This document shows positions 33,530-42,606 of a stretch of 64,000 nucleotides of DNA, in pieces. Source of the stretch: Neobacillus notoginsengisoli (GTDB taxonomy: Bacteria > Bacillota > Bacilli > Bacillales > Cytobacillaceae); contig NZ_QWEG01000009.1 of the NCBI RefSeq assembly GCF_003515685.1, positions 124,001 through 188,000 on the forward strand, in the 5' to 3' direction. How positions within the stretch are numbered: the first letter of the stretch is position 1; each line of letters opens with the position of its first letter. Below the pieces are notes generated by a model, which did no database searches, was not told where the DNA came from, and saw only the letters and a program-made list of their open reading frames with translations. Made by a program: the position numbers and the translations under genes.

Positions 33530-36289
33530 ATGGAAAATAACTCAAAGACAAATAACAGCAGCCTTCCGCTCAGGCGGGATGTAAAAATGCTTGGCCACAT
33601 TCTAGGCGAGATTCTCCTTTATAACGGAGGACGTGAACTATTCGAGACTGTCGAAAAGATCAGGTTGATGTGCAAGGTGCTGCGCGAGTCATTCGAAACG
33701 ACAATTTATGAAGAATTGAAACGGGAAATTGCCGGGCTCGAGCCTGAAATTCGGAAACAGGTGATTCGGGCGTTTGAGGTGTATTTCCATTTGATCAATA
33801 TTGCTGAGCAGAATCACCGGATCCGCAGGCGGCGTGAATACCAGCTCCAGGAAGAAGCGAATAAGCAGCCCGGTTCGATTGAGAATGCGGTTCATTCAAT
33901 GAAGGGGCATGACATTACAGCGGATGTCATTAAAAAGGTTCTTGACGGGATGTCGCTTGAACTCGTGATTACGGCGCATCCGACCGAGGCGACGAAGCGC
34001 TCAATCCTTGAAATTCAGAAGAGGATCGCCGACTTGTTAAAAAACCTCGACAATCCTCTTACGTCCAACAAAGAGCGCGAGAAAATTTTAGGCAGCCTGT
34101 ATAACGAAGTGTCTGCACTCTGGCAGACAGATGAGCTTCGTGACCGTAAGCCGACGGTCATTGATGAGGTCCGGAACGGGCTTTATTATTTTGACCATAC
34201 GTTGTTCGACGTCTTACCAGATATTCATGAAGAGGTGGAGGACTGCCTGGATGTGTATTACCCGGATCATGATTGGAACGTTCCGACATTCCTTCGTTTC
34301 GGATCGTGGATTGGCGGGGACCGGGACGGCAATCCTCACGTCACCGCGGATGTAACTTGGGATACTCTGATCCGGCAGCGCAGGCTTGTCTTGAAGAAAT
34401 ACAAAGATGTCCTAATAGAGCTTATGAGGCGCTTCAGCCATTCGACCGCCCTAATTAAAGTCAGTGATGAACTGATTGATTCGGTGCGCCGGGATGAAAT
34501 GAAATTTTTGCCGCCCGAAAAACGATGGACCGTTACGGAAGAACTATACCGCCGCAAGTTTGCCATCATGATTGAAAGAATCCGGCAAGTGGGGGAGACA
34601 GAGACGGGCTACAGGACTTCAGAAGAACTGCTTGCCGACCTGCATCTCATTCGAAGAAGCGTCTATTTGCACCACCCAGAAAACCGGGAATTGAAACTGC
34701 TTGAAAAGCTGATCAGGCAAGTAGAGTTATTCGGTTTCCACCTCGCCACGCTTGATATACGAAACCATAGCGGCGAGCACGAGGCGGCAATTGCGGAAAT
34801 CCTTCGTAAAGTCCGGATTGCCGAGGACTACAGGACGATGCCAGAGGAAGAAAAACAGGCGTTATTGCAAAAGTTGCTTGAAGACCCGCGGCCGCTTCTT
34901 CTTTTGCATGAAGATTATTCGCACGAAACACAAGAAATGATTAACGTATTCCAATTGATTAAAAGGGCGCACGAGGAATTCGGGAAACAGTCAATTGCGG
35001 TTTACCTCGTCAGCATGACCCAATCGGTAAGTGACCTGCTTGAGGTTCTTGTTCTCGCAAAAGAGGCGGGGATTTACAGGCTGCATGTGGACGGTTCGAT
35101 CGAATCCGACTTGCATGTCGCACCGCTCTTAGAAACAATCGACGACTTGACTGCAGGCCCGAAAATCATTGAAACACTTTTCAATATGCCTGTGTACCGT
35201 AATCATCTTGAAAAGCTGGGCAACTGCCAGGAAATTATGCTTGGTTATTCAGACGGCAGCAAGGATGGCGGCACATTGACCGCGAACTGGAAGTTATACA
35301 AAGCCCAGCTTGAAATTCACAAGATGGCAAGGAACTATCATGTCGGCCTTAAGTTCTTCCATGGCCGCGGGGGTTCGCTCGGCCGCGGTGGCGGTCCGCT
35401 GAACAGGAGCCTTTTATCCCAGCCGGCGGAAACCTTCGGAGACGGCATCAAGATTACCGAGCAGGGCGAAGTATTGTCCTCACGCTACCTTCTGGAGGAC
35501 ATCGCTTACAGGAGCCTTGAACAGGCAACGTCGACCATGCTCGAAGTAGCAGCGCACGTTTCGAAAGAATCCGAACAGGATTTTAGGGATGAACGGTATG
35601 TACAAGCCATCGAGGAAATTTCTGCGGTGTCATACGCAAAATATCAATCGCTTGTTTTTGAGGATCAAGATTTTCTAACTTATTTCAATCAAGCTACTCC
35701 CCTGTACGAACTCGGTGAGTTGAATATCGGTTCGCGTCCGATGGCGCGAAAAAACAGCGCTAAATTCGAAAACCTGCGCGCCATTCCGTGGGTATTCGCC
35801 TGGACGCAAAGCCGCCAGCTGTTACCGGGATGGTATGCGGCCGGCACAGGGTTGGAAAGTTTCGCGAAAAAGAGCGGAGAAAACCTTGCCTTGCTGCAAG
35901 AAATGTATGAAAAGTGGCCGTTCTTCCGGTCCACCATCGACAATCTGCAGATGGCACTCATGAAAGCGGATATGACAACTGCGAGGGAATACGCGGCGCT
36001 CGTCCAGGACAACGAAATCCGGGCGAGGATCTTTGGGAATATTGAAGAAGAATACAAGCGGACAAAGAAAGTTCTGCTTGCGATTTCAGGGGACAGCGAG
36101 CTGCTCGACCATTCCCCGAATATCAAAGATTCTGTCCGGCGCAGGAACCCGTACGTTGACCCGCTGAACTTCATTCAAATTGAACTGATCAAGGAGCTTC
36201 GGAATATGGAAGAGCCGGATGAGGAATTGATGACTGAGGTTTTGCTGACCATTAGCGGGATTGCGGCAGGGTTAAGGAATACCGGTTGA
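33530..36289 (+). CDS. ppc: Phosphoenolpyruvate carboxylase
   Basis: This cytoplasmic enzyme adds bicarbonate to phosphoenolpyruvate to give oxaloacetate, replenishing the TCA cycle. Catalytic motifs are VITAHPTEATKRS (active-site His near residue 152), GYSDGSKDGG, and the Gly-rich FFHGRGGSLGRGGGP loop. It ends in the conserved RNTG C-terminus. The length of 919 aa is typical of bacterial PEPC. GGGAAGGTGAG before ATG 33530 fixes the start; the frame is open 10 codons upstream. It is monocistronic with a terminator after it. B. subtilis uses pyruvate carboxylase instead, so this gene is a lineage marker. Confidence 0.97.
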   Translation: MENNSKTNNSSLPLRRDVKMLGHILGEILLYNGGRELFETVEKIRLMCKVLRESFETTIYEELKREIAGLEPEIRKQVIRAFEVYFHLINIAEQNHRIRRRREYQLQEEANKQPGSIENAVHSMKGHDITADVIKKVLDGMSLELVITAHPTEATKRSILEIQKRIADLLKNLDNPLTSNKEREKILGSLYNEVSALWQTDELRDRKPTVIDEVRNGLYYFDHTLFDVLPDIHEEVEDCLDVYYPDHDWNVPTFLRFGSWIGGDRDGNPHVTADVTWDTLIRQRRLVLKKYKDVLIELMRRFSHSTALIKVSDELIDSVRRDEMKFLPPEKRWTVTEELYRRKFAIMIERIRQVGETETGYRTSEELLADLHLIRRSVYLHHPENRELKLLEKLIRQVELFGFHLATLDIRNHSGEHEAAIAEILRKVRIAEDYRTMPEEEKQALLQKLLEDPRPLLLLHEDYSHETQEMINVFQLIKRAHEEFGKQSIAVYLVSMTQSVSDLLEVLVLAKEAGIYRLHVDGSIESDLHVAPLLETIDDLTAGPKIIETLFNMPVYRNHLEKLGNCQEIMLGYSDGSKDGGTLTANWKLYKAQLEIHKMARNYHVGLKFFHGRGGSLGRGGGPLNRSLLSQPAETFGDGIKITEQGEVLSSRYLLEDIAYRSLEQATSTMLEVAAHVSKESEQDFRDERYVQAIEEISAVSYAKYQSLVFEDQDFLTYFNQATPLYELGELNIGSRPMARKNSAKFENLRAIPWVFAWTQSRQLLPGWYAAGTGLESFAKKSGENLALLQEMYEKWPFFRSTIDNLQMALMKADMTTAREYAALVQDNEIRARIFGNIEEEYKRTKKVLLAISGDSELLDHSPNIKDSVRRRNPYVDPLNFIQIELIKELRNMEEPDEELMTEVLLTISGIAAGLRNTG

Positions 36290-36296
36290 TTCAAAA

Positions 36297-36336
36297 CAAA
36301 AGAGGAAGCTTATCCATTAAGGAGGCTTCCTCTTTT
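36297..36336. terminator. Bidirectional terminator after ppc
   Basis: AAAAGAGGAAGC and GCTTCCTCTTTT pair, leaving a loop of about 15 nt. It lies between convergent ppc and the VOC protein gene. Confidence 0.85.
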
Positions 36337-36341
36337 GCATT

Positions 36342-36755
36342 TTACGCTTGCTTTTGGTAATTCAAATCCCATGTAATGCCGAACTCGTCGCGCACTTTCG
36401 CGTATTTTGCCCCCCAGAATGTATCCTGAAGCTCCATAAAGACGCTGCCGTTTTTGGAAAGTGCCTCGTAAGCGTTTGTGATTTCCTCGTCGCTTTCAAA
36501 CTCTAGTACGAGGGAGACGTTACCGCCGACTGTGACATCTCGGCCTGGTGCTGCGTCCGAAACCATGATGACAAGCTCGCCAACCTTTAGACGGCCGTGA
36601 ATCAGCAGGTCATCCGCTCCGGGCGGGGTGGGGAAGTCGGCTTCCCCGTAAGTTTTCAGCTGCTCCAAGTCGCCTCCAAAGATTTCTTTATACTTCTCCA
36701 ATGCAGCTCTTGCCTGTCCGTTAAAGCTTAAATAAGGTGTAATAACTTGTTTCAA
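36342..36755 (-). CDS. VOC family protein (PhnB/YjdN-like)
   Basis: This 137-aa protein has the glyoxalase/bleomycin-resistance (VOC) fold in the PhnB subgroup: TPYLSFNGQARAALEKYKEIFGG at the N-terminus, HGRLKVGELVIMVSDA in the middle and FWGAKYAKVRDEFGITWDLN at the end. The metal and substrate are not predictable. The start is a TTG at 36755 with GAGGAGTGAAG upstream. It is a single gene convergent with ppc. Confidence 0.88.
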   Translation of the reverse strand: MKQVITPYLSFNGQARAALEKYKEIFGGDLEQLKTYGEADFPTPPGADDLLIHGRLKVGELVIMVSDAAPGRDVTVGGNVSLVLEFESDEEITNAYEALSKNGSVFMELQDTFWGAKYAKVRDEFGITWDLNYQKQA

Positions 36756-36859
36756 TTACTTCACTCCTCACAAATTTACTCCATACTAACATTTCTCTAA
36801 TAAGTTTGTTAATCCTGCCTCACACTAAGAAAAAATAATTGGTAGGGCAGGGGATCGTT

Positions 36860-37594
36860 TTGGCAAAAATATTTTCAATACTGATTTTTGGACTCGTTCT
36901 TCTTTTTCCATCGCAAACTTACGCAGCAAAGAAAATCCCGATCTTGATATACCATTCCATTGCTGAATACCAGGGCAGTGGCCAAAAAGAACTGTATGTA
37001 ACGCCGGAAAATTTTCAAAAGCAGATGGAGTACTTGAAAGAAAATGGCTTTACTCCGCTGACATTTGAGCAATGGGGCGAAGTTGACCGCATCCCAAAGC
37101 CGATTTTTATCACTGTCGACGACGGCTATAAAAACAATTTGAACATACTGACAACCTTCAATAGGCTCCGGGATACATCTTTCAAGCCGGCTGCCACACT
37201 TTTTGTCATTTCGGACTTTATTGGCAACCCGAACCGCCTGTCACAAGCCGACTTGCGTACACTTTCAGCGAGCAGGATGTTTTCCATCCAGTCACACACG
37301 GCAACCCATCCGGATTTAACAAAAACATCAAATCTTCAACACGAGCTTGAGGGCTCGAAGCTGAAGATCGAACAGATTACCGGGAAACCGGTCATAGCCT
37401 TATCTTACCCGTACGGAAACACGAACCGGAAAGTACTTGAAGAAACGAAGAAGTACTATCAGTTCGGGTTAAGCACAACTCCGCAGGTATTTATCCAAGA
37501 AAACAAGCTGAATGAGAACTTTACACTTCCAAGATTGTATGTGAAATATTCGACGACACTGGCCGATTTTGCAAAAATTGTCCTTGGCCAATGA
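36860..37594 (+). CDS. Polysaccharide deacetylase family protein, secreted
   Basis: This NodB-domain carbohydrate esterase (CE4) has a signal peptide (residues 1-23, ending at TYAAK). Metal-binding motifs are TVDDGYKNN (motif 1), SHTATHPDL (motif 2, HxxxH) and SYPYGNTNRK (motif 3). Substrates in this family are N-acetylated sugars of peptidoglycan or other cell-wall polymers. The start is TTG at 36860, with GCAGGGGA 7 nt before; an upstream in-frame TTG at 36839 lacks such a site. Length is 244 aa. Confidence 0.87.
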   Translation: MAKIFSILIFGLVLLFPSQTYAAKKIPILIYHSIAEYQGSGQKELYVTPENFQKQMEYLKENGFTPLTFEQWGEVDRIPKPIFITVDDGYKNNLNILTTFNRLRDTSFKPAATLFVISDFIGNPNRLSQADLRTLSASRMFSIQSHTATHPDLTKTSNLQHELEGSKLKIEQITGKPVIALSYPYGNTNRKVLEETKKYYQFGLSTTPQVFIQENKLNENFTLPRLYVKYSTTLADFAKIVLGQ

Positions 37595-37723
37595 TGAGGA
37601 ACAATCCACAGGAACACGCGGTGAGTTGCAGAGAGCAAGCTGCCTGCAAAGCTAATAAATTCAATCCACTTATCCAACGTGATAAGATGGACACTAGAAT
37701 AGAGATACTTGGAGTGTGATGGA

Positions 37724-38467
37724 ATGCAAAGGGACCAGTTGGATATTAAGCTGATTGCGCTGGACATGGACGGAACGCTTCTGGATGACAATCTTGAAGT
37801 GTCCGCAGAAAACCGTCAGGCAATCAGAGAGGCAGAGGAAAAAGGAATCAAGGTTGTGTTAAGTACCGGACGGAATCTGACGACATGCCGGGATTATGCC
37901 GTTTCCTTGCAATTATCCTCCTACCTGGTGACGATCAATGGTGCGGAAATTTATGGGCCTGAGGGTGAACTTGTCGAGCGCAACCCAGTCAGCCTGCCGC
38001 TCATGCAGTGGATGTTCGATGTATCAAAAAAGCACAACACAAACTTCTGGGCGATCAGCACGACTGACATATTCCGGAACAGGATGCCAAAAGCAATCGA
38101 TCAACACGAATGGCTGAAATTCGGTTTCGATATTCCGGATGATGCTGTAAGAGAAACTGTCCTTGGGCTGCTCCGGGAAAAAGGCGAGCTTGAAATCAGC
38201 AACTCAAGCCCGACCAACCTTGAAGTAAATGCGGTCGGCATCAATAAAGCCGTCGCGCTGAATAAAGTCTGCGAGAAGCTCGATATCAAGATGGAAAATG
38301 TCATGGCGGTTGGCGACAGCCTCAATGACATTTTAATGATAAAAGAAGCGGGCGTCGGCGTCGCAATGGGCAATGCACAGGATATCATCAAGCAGGAAGC
38401 GGATTGGGTAACGGTTAGCAACAATGAATCCGGGGTCGCCAAAGCAATCAGGGAATGGGTTTTGTAG
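37724..38467 (+). CDS. Cof-type HAD-IIB phosphatase
   Basis: This 247-aa cytoplasmic phosphatase belongs to the Cof/YidA group of HAD-IIB enzymes. Motif I is LDMDGTLLDD, motif II is VLSTGRN, and motifs III/IV are NKAVALNKVCEKL and AVGDSLNDILMIKEAGVGVAMGNA. Family members dephosphorylate sugar phosphates or flavin nucleotides; the substrate is open. The cap domain is slightly shorter than usual. GGAG lies 9 nt before ATG 37724. The 14-unit repeat array lies behind its terminator. Confidence 0.9.
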   Translation: MQRDQLDIKLIALDMDGTLLDDNLEVSAENRQAIREAEEKGIKVVLSTGRNLTTCRDYAVSLQLSSYLVTINGAEIYGPEGELVERNPVSLPLMQWMFDVSKKHNTNFWAISTTDIFRNRMPKAIDQHEWLKFGFDIPDDAVRETVLGLLREKGELEISNSSPTNLEVNAVGINKAVALNKVCEKLDIKMENVMAVGDSLNDILMIKEAGVGVAMGNAQDIIKQEADWVTVSNNESGVAKAIREWVL

Positions 38468-38480
38468 ATTTTTTGTCTAA

Positions 38481-38514
38481 GAAAATGGCTCGGAGTAAAC
38501 TCCAAGCCATTTTC
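38481..38514 (+). terminator. Terminator of the Cof phosphatase gene
   Basis: GAAAATGGCT and AGCCATTTTC pair, extended by GGAGT/ACTCC. T-rich sequence follows. Confidence 0.85.
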
Positions 38515-38561
38515 CTATTTATTCGTGTGTTTTAGGTTGTGCGATCGCGTTTGGCGTGGGT

Positions 38562-39279
38562 TATGCGACAACCAAGGTGGATTTTGGAGGGGATGCTGTC
38601 GCATAGCCTTGTCTTATGGGACAACAAACGGGTAAAACTTGGTGTTTCTGTCGCATAGCCTTGCCTTATGCGACATCGCCGGCATAAAAAACGATGTTTC
38701 TGTCGCATAGCCTTGCTTTATGCGACACCGCCGACGTAAAAATCGATGGTTCTGTCGCATAGCCTTGTCTTATGCGACACCGCTTTCGTAAAAATCGGTC
38801 GTTCTGTCGCATAGCCTTACCTTATGCGACATCGCCGTCGTAAAAATCGGTGTTTCTGTCGCATAGCCTTGCTTTATGCGACACCGCCGACGTAAAAATC
38901 GATGGTTCTGTCGCATAGCCTTGTCTTATGCGACACCACCGTCGTAAAAATCGGTCGTTCTGTCGCATAGCCTTGCTTTATGCGACACCGCCGACGTAAA
39001 AATCAGTGTTTCTGTCGCATAACCTTGCTTTATGCGACACCGCCTTCGTAAAAATCGGTGTTTCTGTCGCATAGCCTTGCTTTATGCGACACCGCCTTCG
39101 TAAAAATCGGTGTTTCTGTCGCATAGCCTTGGCTTATGCGACATCGCCGACATAAAAAACGATGTTTCTGTCGCATAGCCTTGCCTTATGCGACACCACC
39201 GTCGTAAAAATCGTTCGTTCTGTCGCATAACCTTGCCTTATGCGACATCACCGGCGTAAAAAAAAGATGGTTCTGTCGC
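38562..39279. repeat. Tandem array C: fourteen 52-bp units with TATGCGAC/GTCGCATA arms
   Basis: Opening arms start at 38562, 38615, 38667 and then every 52 bp to 39239. Each unit is TATGCGAC, 27 nt (CGCCGACGTAAAAATCG-like), GTCGCATA and 9 nt (GCCTTGCTT-like), the same layout and arms as array A at 9558 but with different interior sequence. The first two units are the most divergent (the second opens TATGGGAC), and the last closing arm is broken. It lies between convergent genes and contains no credible coding sequence. Confidence 0.96.
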
Positions 39280-39309
39280 AAATCGTTGTCAACTCGCAAT
39301 TCTATTAAT

Positions 39310-39771
39310 TTAGCCTGACATCCTCATCAGCCGCTCGTTCGTCATATCCGTTAGCAGCTGATTATTCAGCGCGCTGGCCATTTTTTGGGTCATATCGAGG
39401 ACGCGCTTCAGGCCTTCTTTATATCCCCGTTTAATTGCCAATTCGTCACAGCGGATTTCGCACTCGACGTTATGCTGATCTTTTTCAACCGGATGCTCGA
39501 TATGGCCGAGTTCGTGCCAGATGATCGCTTCCTTCACTTCGGGGTCTGAACAGAAATTATTATAATCATAAACAACAATAAACCAGTCGATGCCAGGGAT
39601 CATGGACTTGTAGAACATCGTCAGCAGGCGCGTATCAATTCCGGCAAGCTCAAGATAGTGGCCGCTTTTCAAGCCATACACATGCAGAATCGTTTCCTTT
39701 CCTTCCAGAATGACAACCTTTCCTGTCAAGCCGTAACGGACACTGTCCAGTTCTTCGCAAAAGCAAATCAT
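39310..39771 (-). CDS. Putative zinc metallopeptidase-like protein (HExxH)
   Basis: I do not recognise a named family. The 153-aa protein carries AIIWHELGHIEHP (HExxH zinc motif, about residues 85-97) and a later ECEIRCDELAIKRG, whose Glu or Asp could be the third ligand. This arrangement resembles small gluzincin domains such as those of the ImmA/IrrE type. There is no signal peptide. An ATG at 39786 is in frame, but GGGGG lies 8 nt before ATG 39771. No toxin or phage regulator gene is adjacent. Confidence 0.65.
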   Translation of the reverse strand: MICFCEELDSVRYGLTGKVVILEGKETILHVYGLKSGHYLELAGIDTRLLTMFYKSMIPGIDWFIVVYDYNNFCSDPEVKEAIIWHELGHIEHPVEKDQHNVECEIRCDELAIKRGYKEGLKRVLDMTQKMASALNNQLLTDMTNERLMRMSG

Positions 39772-39874
39772 GATGTTTTCCCCCATTTTCGTTTTTCTCT
39801 GTTATCATTGTTAAATATATATTCAACTTTTAAACAATCTGTACGGAAAAAAGTATTTGAGCCATTATACAATA

Positions 39875-39890
39875 GCGAAAACGTTTTCAA
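39875..39890. promoter_or_regulatory. Cre-like palindrome
   Basis: GAAAACGTTTTC (39877-39888) is a perfect 12-bp palindrome within GCGAAAACGTTTTCAA, close to catabolite-response elements bound by CcpA. It lies between two divergent genes, about 75 bp before the membrane protein gene at 39965. Binding is inferred. Confidence 0.5.
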
Positions 39891-39964
39891 GAAGAGTAAA
39901 TTTTGTGAATTTTCCAAATAAATAACTTGACAAAATAGAAAAGAGATGAGGGGGGAAAGAAAGT

Positions 39965-40447
39965 ATGATTTTCCGCTGGCTCTTAACGAATGGTTTGACT
40001 ATACTTGTAATCATGTCGGTAAGCATCTATCGAGGGTATGATTCCAATGCCGTGCTTTTTGGCAAGCTGCTCGGCCAGGGAGCATTCATTTTGTTCCTCG
40101 TCAATCTCAATATGTATTTTGTTTTCCTATTAATCAGGAAAAGCAGGATTCGCGACGTAAAAGTGAGTCTCGCCAAAACTTCAAAGAAAATGATGAAATA
40201 CCATGTGCCATTTGCGGTCACGGCTACGTTGCTCATCCTAACCCATGCAATGTTTATGGGGTACGCACATTTTGGCAGCCTCTTTCAGGCAAAAACGGCC
40301 AGCGGCGCAGTTGCTATTCTTGTGCTTAGCGTTTTGTTGTACAGCGGCTACCGGAGGAGACAAAAAGCAACGGGTAAGCGACGTAAATTTCATTACACAA
40401 TGGCGTTCATTTTTATCGCGTTTGCTTTAGGGCATATATTTTTGTAA
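39965..40447 (+). CDS. Four-helix membrane protein with conserved histidines
   Basis: This 160-aa protein has four membrane helices. Histidines occur in or near the helices: KYHVPF, LTHAMFMGYAHF, KFHYTMAF and LGHIF. That pattern is like b-type cytochromes or ferric-reductase-like membrane domains, so haem binding is possible but not shown. It lies 15 bp before a glutaredoxin-like gene in the same direction and is probably co-transcribed with it, which suggests a redox role. GAGGGGGGAAAG precedes the start. Confidence 0.65.
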   Translation: MIFRWLLTNGLTILVIMSVSIYRGYDSNAVLFGKLLGQGAFILFLVNLNMYFVFLLIRKSRIRDVKVSLAKTSKKMMKYHVPFAVTATLLILTHAMFMGYAHFGSLFQAKTASGAVAILVLSVLLYSGYRRRQKATGKRRKFHYTMAFIFIAFALGHIFL

Positions 40448-40462
40448 AAGGGGAGATAGAAG

Positions 40463-40711
40463 GTGGAGGAAAAAGTCATTGTCTACACAACCAATGATTG
40501 CATTGAATGCACGATGGTCAAAAGCGTGCTTAAAGAAGAGGGGATTCCGTTTGAGACAAGAGACATCAGCGTTGACGCCGGTTTCCAAAAAGAGGTTGAG
40601 CGCTACGGCTATCTTGGTGTACCCGTCACGGTTTTCAGTGGCAAAGCTGTAAAAGGGTTCACAAATGATTTGAAAGAAATCATTGCGCTTGCCAAAACAA
40701 AGGCCATATAG
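40463..40711 (+). CDS. Glutaredoxin family protein
   Basis: This 82-aa thioredoxin-fold protein starts with VIVYTTNDCIECTMVK, which carries the redox motif CxxC (CIEC, residues 14-17). LGVPVTVF gives the conserved cis-Pro and GFTNDLKEII the C-terminal helix. It resembles NrdH/YruB-type glutaredoxins. It starts with GTG, with AGGGGAGAT upstream, 15 bp after the four-helix membrane protein gene. It could reduce disulfides of a partner membrane protein. Confidence 0.85.
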   Translation: MEEKVIVYTTNDCIECTMVKSVLKEEGIPFETRDISVDAGFQKEVERYGYLGVPVTVFSGKAVKGFTNDLKEIIALAKTKAI

Positions 40712-40820
40712 AAAACTCTCATCGAGTTGTCTAAAACGGGCAAAAGCCTTCCTTAGCACTAGGCTCGGGGTTATCCTAATGTAGGACTAATAGTGTTATA
40801 AAATTATTTTGCAAATGAAA

Positions 40821-40849
40821 CCGTCCGCCATACAGCGCGGAACGGGCTT
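40821..40849 (+). terminator. Probable terminator of the glutaredoxin operon
   Basis: CCGTCCGC and GCGGAACGG pair with one bulged base; CTTTT follows. It stands 30 bp before the MATE gene. Confidence 0.55.
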
Positions 40850-40881
40850 TTCGAATTTCATTTTGCCATGGGAGTTTTAAT

Positions 40882-42255
40882 ATGTATCAAACATTCACAA
40901 TGAAAGAAAAAATCAAACAAATTTCCATTATGCTCATTCCGATTCTGATTACCCAGCTGGGAATGTTTTCGATGGTGTTTTTCAGCACGATCATGTCGGG
41001 AAAATACAATCCGTCCGACCTGGCGGGAGTGGCGATTGGGTCATCGATCTGGAATCCGGTTTTCATCGGTTTGAGCGGAATTCTTCTCGCTGTCTCGCCG
41101 ATCGCCGCCCAGCGGTTTGGCGAAAAGAAGAATCATGAAGTATCGTCAATCCTGTCACATGGGATTTATCTTGCCCTGGCGATTGCCGTGATTGTCATCG
41201 CAGTCGGAGCGTTGATCCTGAATCCGCTCTTAAACGCCATGGACCTTGATCCGCGCGTCCATAAAACGGCCCATCACTATCTTATCGGCCTCAGCCTCGG
41301 AATTATTCCGCTGTTCATCTTCAACGTGCTGCGCTCGTTCATTTATGCGCTTGGCAAAACCAGAATGGTCATGGTCATTCTTTTGATGGGGCTTCCAGTC
41401 AACATTTTTTTAAACTATTGTCTCATTTTCGGGAACCTTGGGTTTCCGGAACTCGGCGGGGCAGGGGCTGGAATCGCCACATCGGTCACTTATTGGGTCA
41501 TCGCCGGAATCACTGCTTTTTTCATCATATCAAAAGAGCCATTTTCGGCTTATGTTTCACTTGAGGCTTTTAAAAATTTCTCTCGCGCAAAATTCGCCGA
41601 AATCCTAAAAATCGGTGTCCCGATGGGCATGTCGGCTTTTTTTGAAACGAGCATGTTCGCGGTTGTCACCATCTTGATTTCACGCTTCAGTGTCACCACC
41701 ATCGCTGCGTACCAGTCCGCGCTGAACATCGTTTCCTTCCTGTACATGGTCCCGATTTCGATTTCGATGGCACAGACGGTTCTAGTTGGGTTCGAGGTTG
41801 GTGCGCGCAGATACCGGGATGCCAAGGCGTACAGCTGGCTCGGAATTTACCTCGCCGCCATCATTGCGACCGGGACGGGGATTCTTGTCGTGCTATTCCG
41901 TGATCAGGTCGCCGCTCTGTATTCGAATGATGCCGCCGTCATTGCGCTAACGGCTTCGTTCCTCATTTACGCGCTGTTTTTCCAGATTGCCGATGCGATC
42001 CAGGCGACAGCAATGGCCGCGCTTCGCGGCTACAAGGATGTCAATCCGGCGTTTGTCATGACGCTCGTATCCTATTGGCTCATCTGCCTGCCAACCGGCT
42101 ATTTCCTCGCCCATAACACCGGATTGGGCGCGCCGGGTTATTGGATTGGCTTGACGATCGGTTTACTCGTGGCAAGCATCGTCCTGTCCGCACGGCTTAT
42201 TTATATCCAGAAAAAGAAATTTATCCAGACAGATCAGCTTGCCGAAAGCCTTTAA
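40882..42255 (+). CDS. MATE family efflux transporter
   Basis: This 457-aa membrane protein with about twelve helices in two repeats is a multidrug and toxin extrusion transporter driven by Na+ or H+. Family landmarks include the N-terminal PILITQLGMFSMVFFSTIMSG, GIPLFIFNVLRSFIYALGKT-type helix 5, and FQIADAIQATAMAALRGYKD in the second half. The exported compounds are unknown. The start follows TGGGAGTTTTAAT. Its terminator hairpin overlaps the stop codon. Confidence 0.92.
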   Translation: MYQTFTMKEKIKQISIMLIPILITQLGMFSMVFFSTIMSGKYNPSDLAGVAIGSSIWNPVFIGLSGILLAVSPIAAQRFGEKKNHEVSSILSHGIYLALAIAVIVIAVGALILNPLLNAMDLDPRVHKTAHHYLIGLSLGIIPLFIFNVLRSFIYALGKTRMVMVILLMGLPVNIFLNYCLIFGNLGFPELGGAGAGIATSVTYWVIAGITAFFIISKEPFSAYVSLEAFKNFSRAKFAEILKIGVPMGMSAFFETSMFAVVTILISRFSVTTIAAYQSALNIVSFLYMVPISISMAQTVLVGFEVGARRYRDAKAYSWLGIYLAAIIATGTGILVVLFRDQVAALYSNDAAVIALTASFLIYALFFQIADAIQATAMAALRGYKDVNPAFVMTLVSYWLICLPTGYFLAHNTGLGAPGYWIGLTIGLLVASIVLSARLIYIQKKKFIQTDQLAESL

Positions 42256-42283
42256 CCCATTGACGGGTTAGAGGCTTTTTTTT
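42245..42283 (+). terminator. Terminator overlapping the MATE stop codon
   Basis: AAAGCCTTTAACCC and GGGTTAGAGGCTTT pair almost fully around ATTGAC, followed by eight T. The 5' arm includes the last codons of the gene. Confidence 0.88.
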
Positions 42284-42302
42284 GTTGGGAAAACCCGGGA
42301 AA

Positions 42303-42395
42303 TCGCTGCTTGCCGTCAGTCTGGAGTGGGTTAACTGTCACTCAAAACCTGGCAGCGTGACACTTCCCTGGCAAAAATCGTTTTTACTGTCACGC
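42303..42395. repeat. Remnant of a 52-bp array with TGTCACGC arms
   Basis: GCGTGACA (42355-42362) and TGTCACGC (42388-42395) form an inverted pair. A second arm TGTCACTC starts at 42336, exactly 52 bp before 42388. The interior AAAAATCGTTTTTACTGTC resembles arrays C and D. This looks like a decayed copy of the same repeat family with about two units. The rest of the 42284-42660 region holds no gene besides the next promoter. Confidence 0.6.
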
Positions 42396-42606
42396 AAACC
42401 CCCAATACGCGAGAGAGACTTTGCCAAAAAGCGTATAAACTGCATCGTAAATCCAGTTCACAAAAGTTAGCTGATCAACGGCAATTCCAATGTCAAGAAA
42501 ACGTCCATTCTGATTCGAGACCACACCCCCGAGGTAAAGCAGCCACACAAAAACCCCCACTCCTAAAAATTTTAAAAAACCTCTTCCATTTTGCCAAAGC
42601 TTGGCA

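Noticed and set aside
38562-39279. CRISPR array
   Set aside because: The arms are only 8-9 bp and the sequences between them are conserved from unit to unit rather than unique. No cas genes are present. The same holds for arrays A, B and D.
39927-39932. TTGACA as a -35 box for the membrane protein gene at 39965
   Set aside because: It lies only 33 bp before the start codon, and the position for a -10 falls in the ribosome site.
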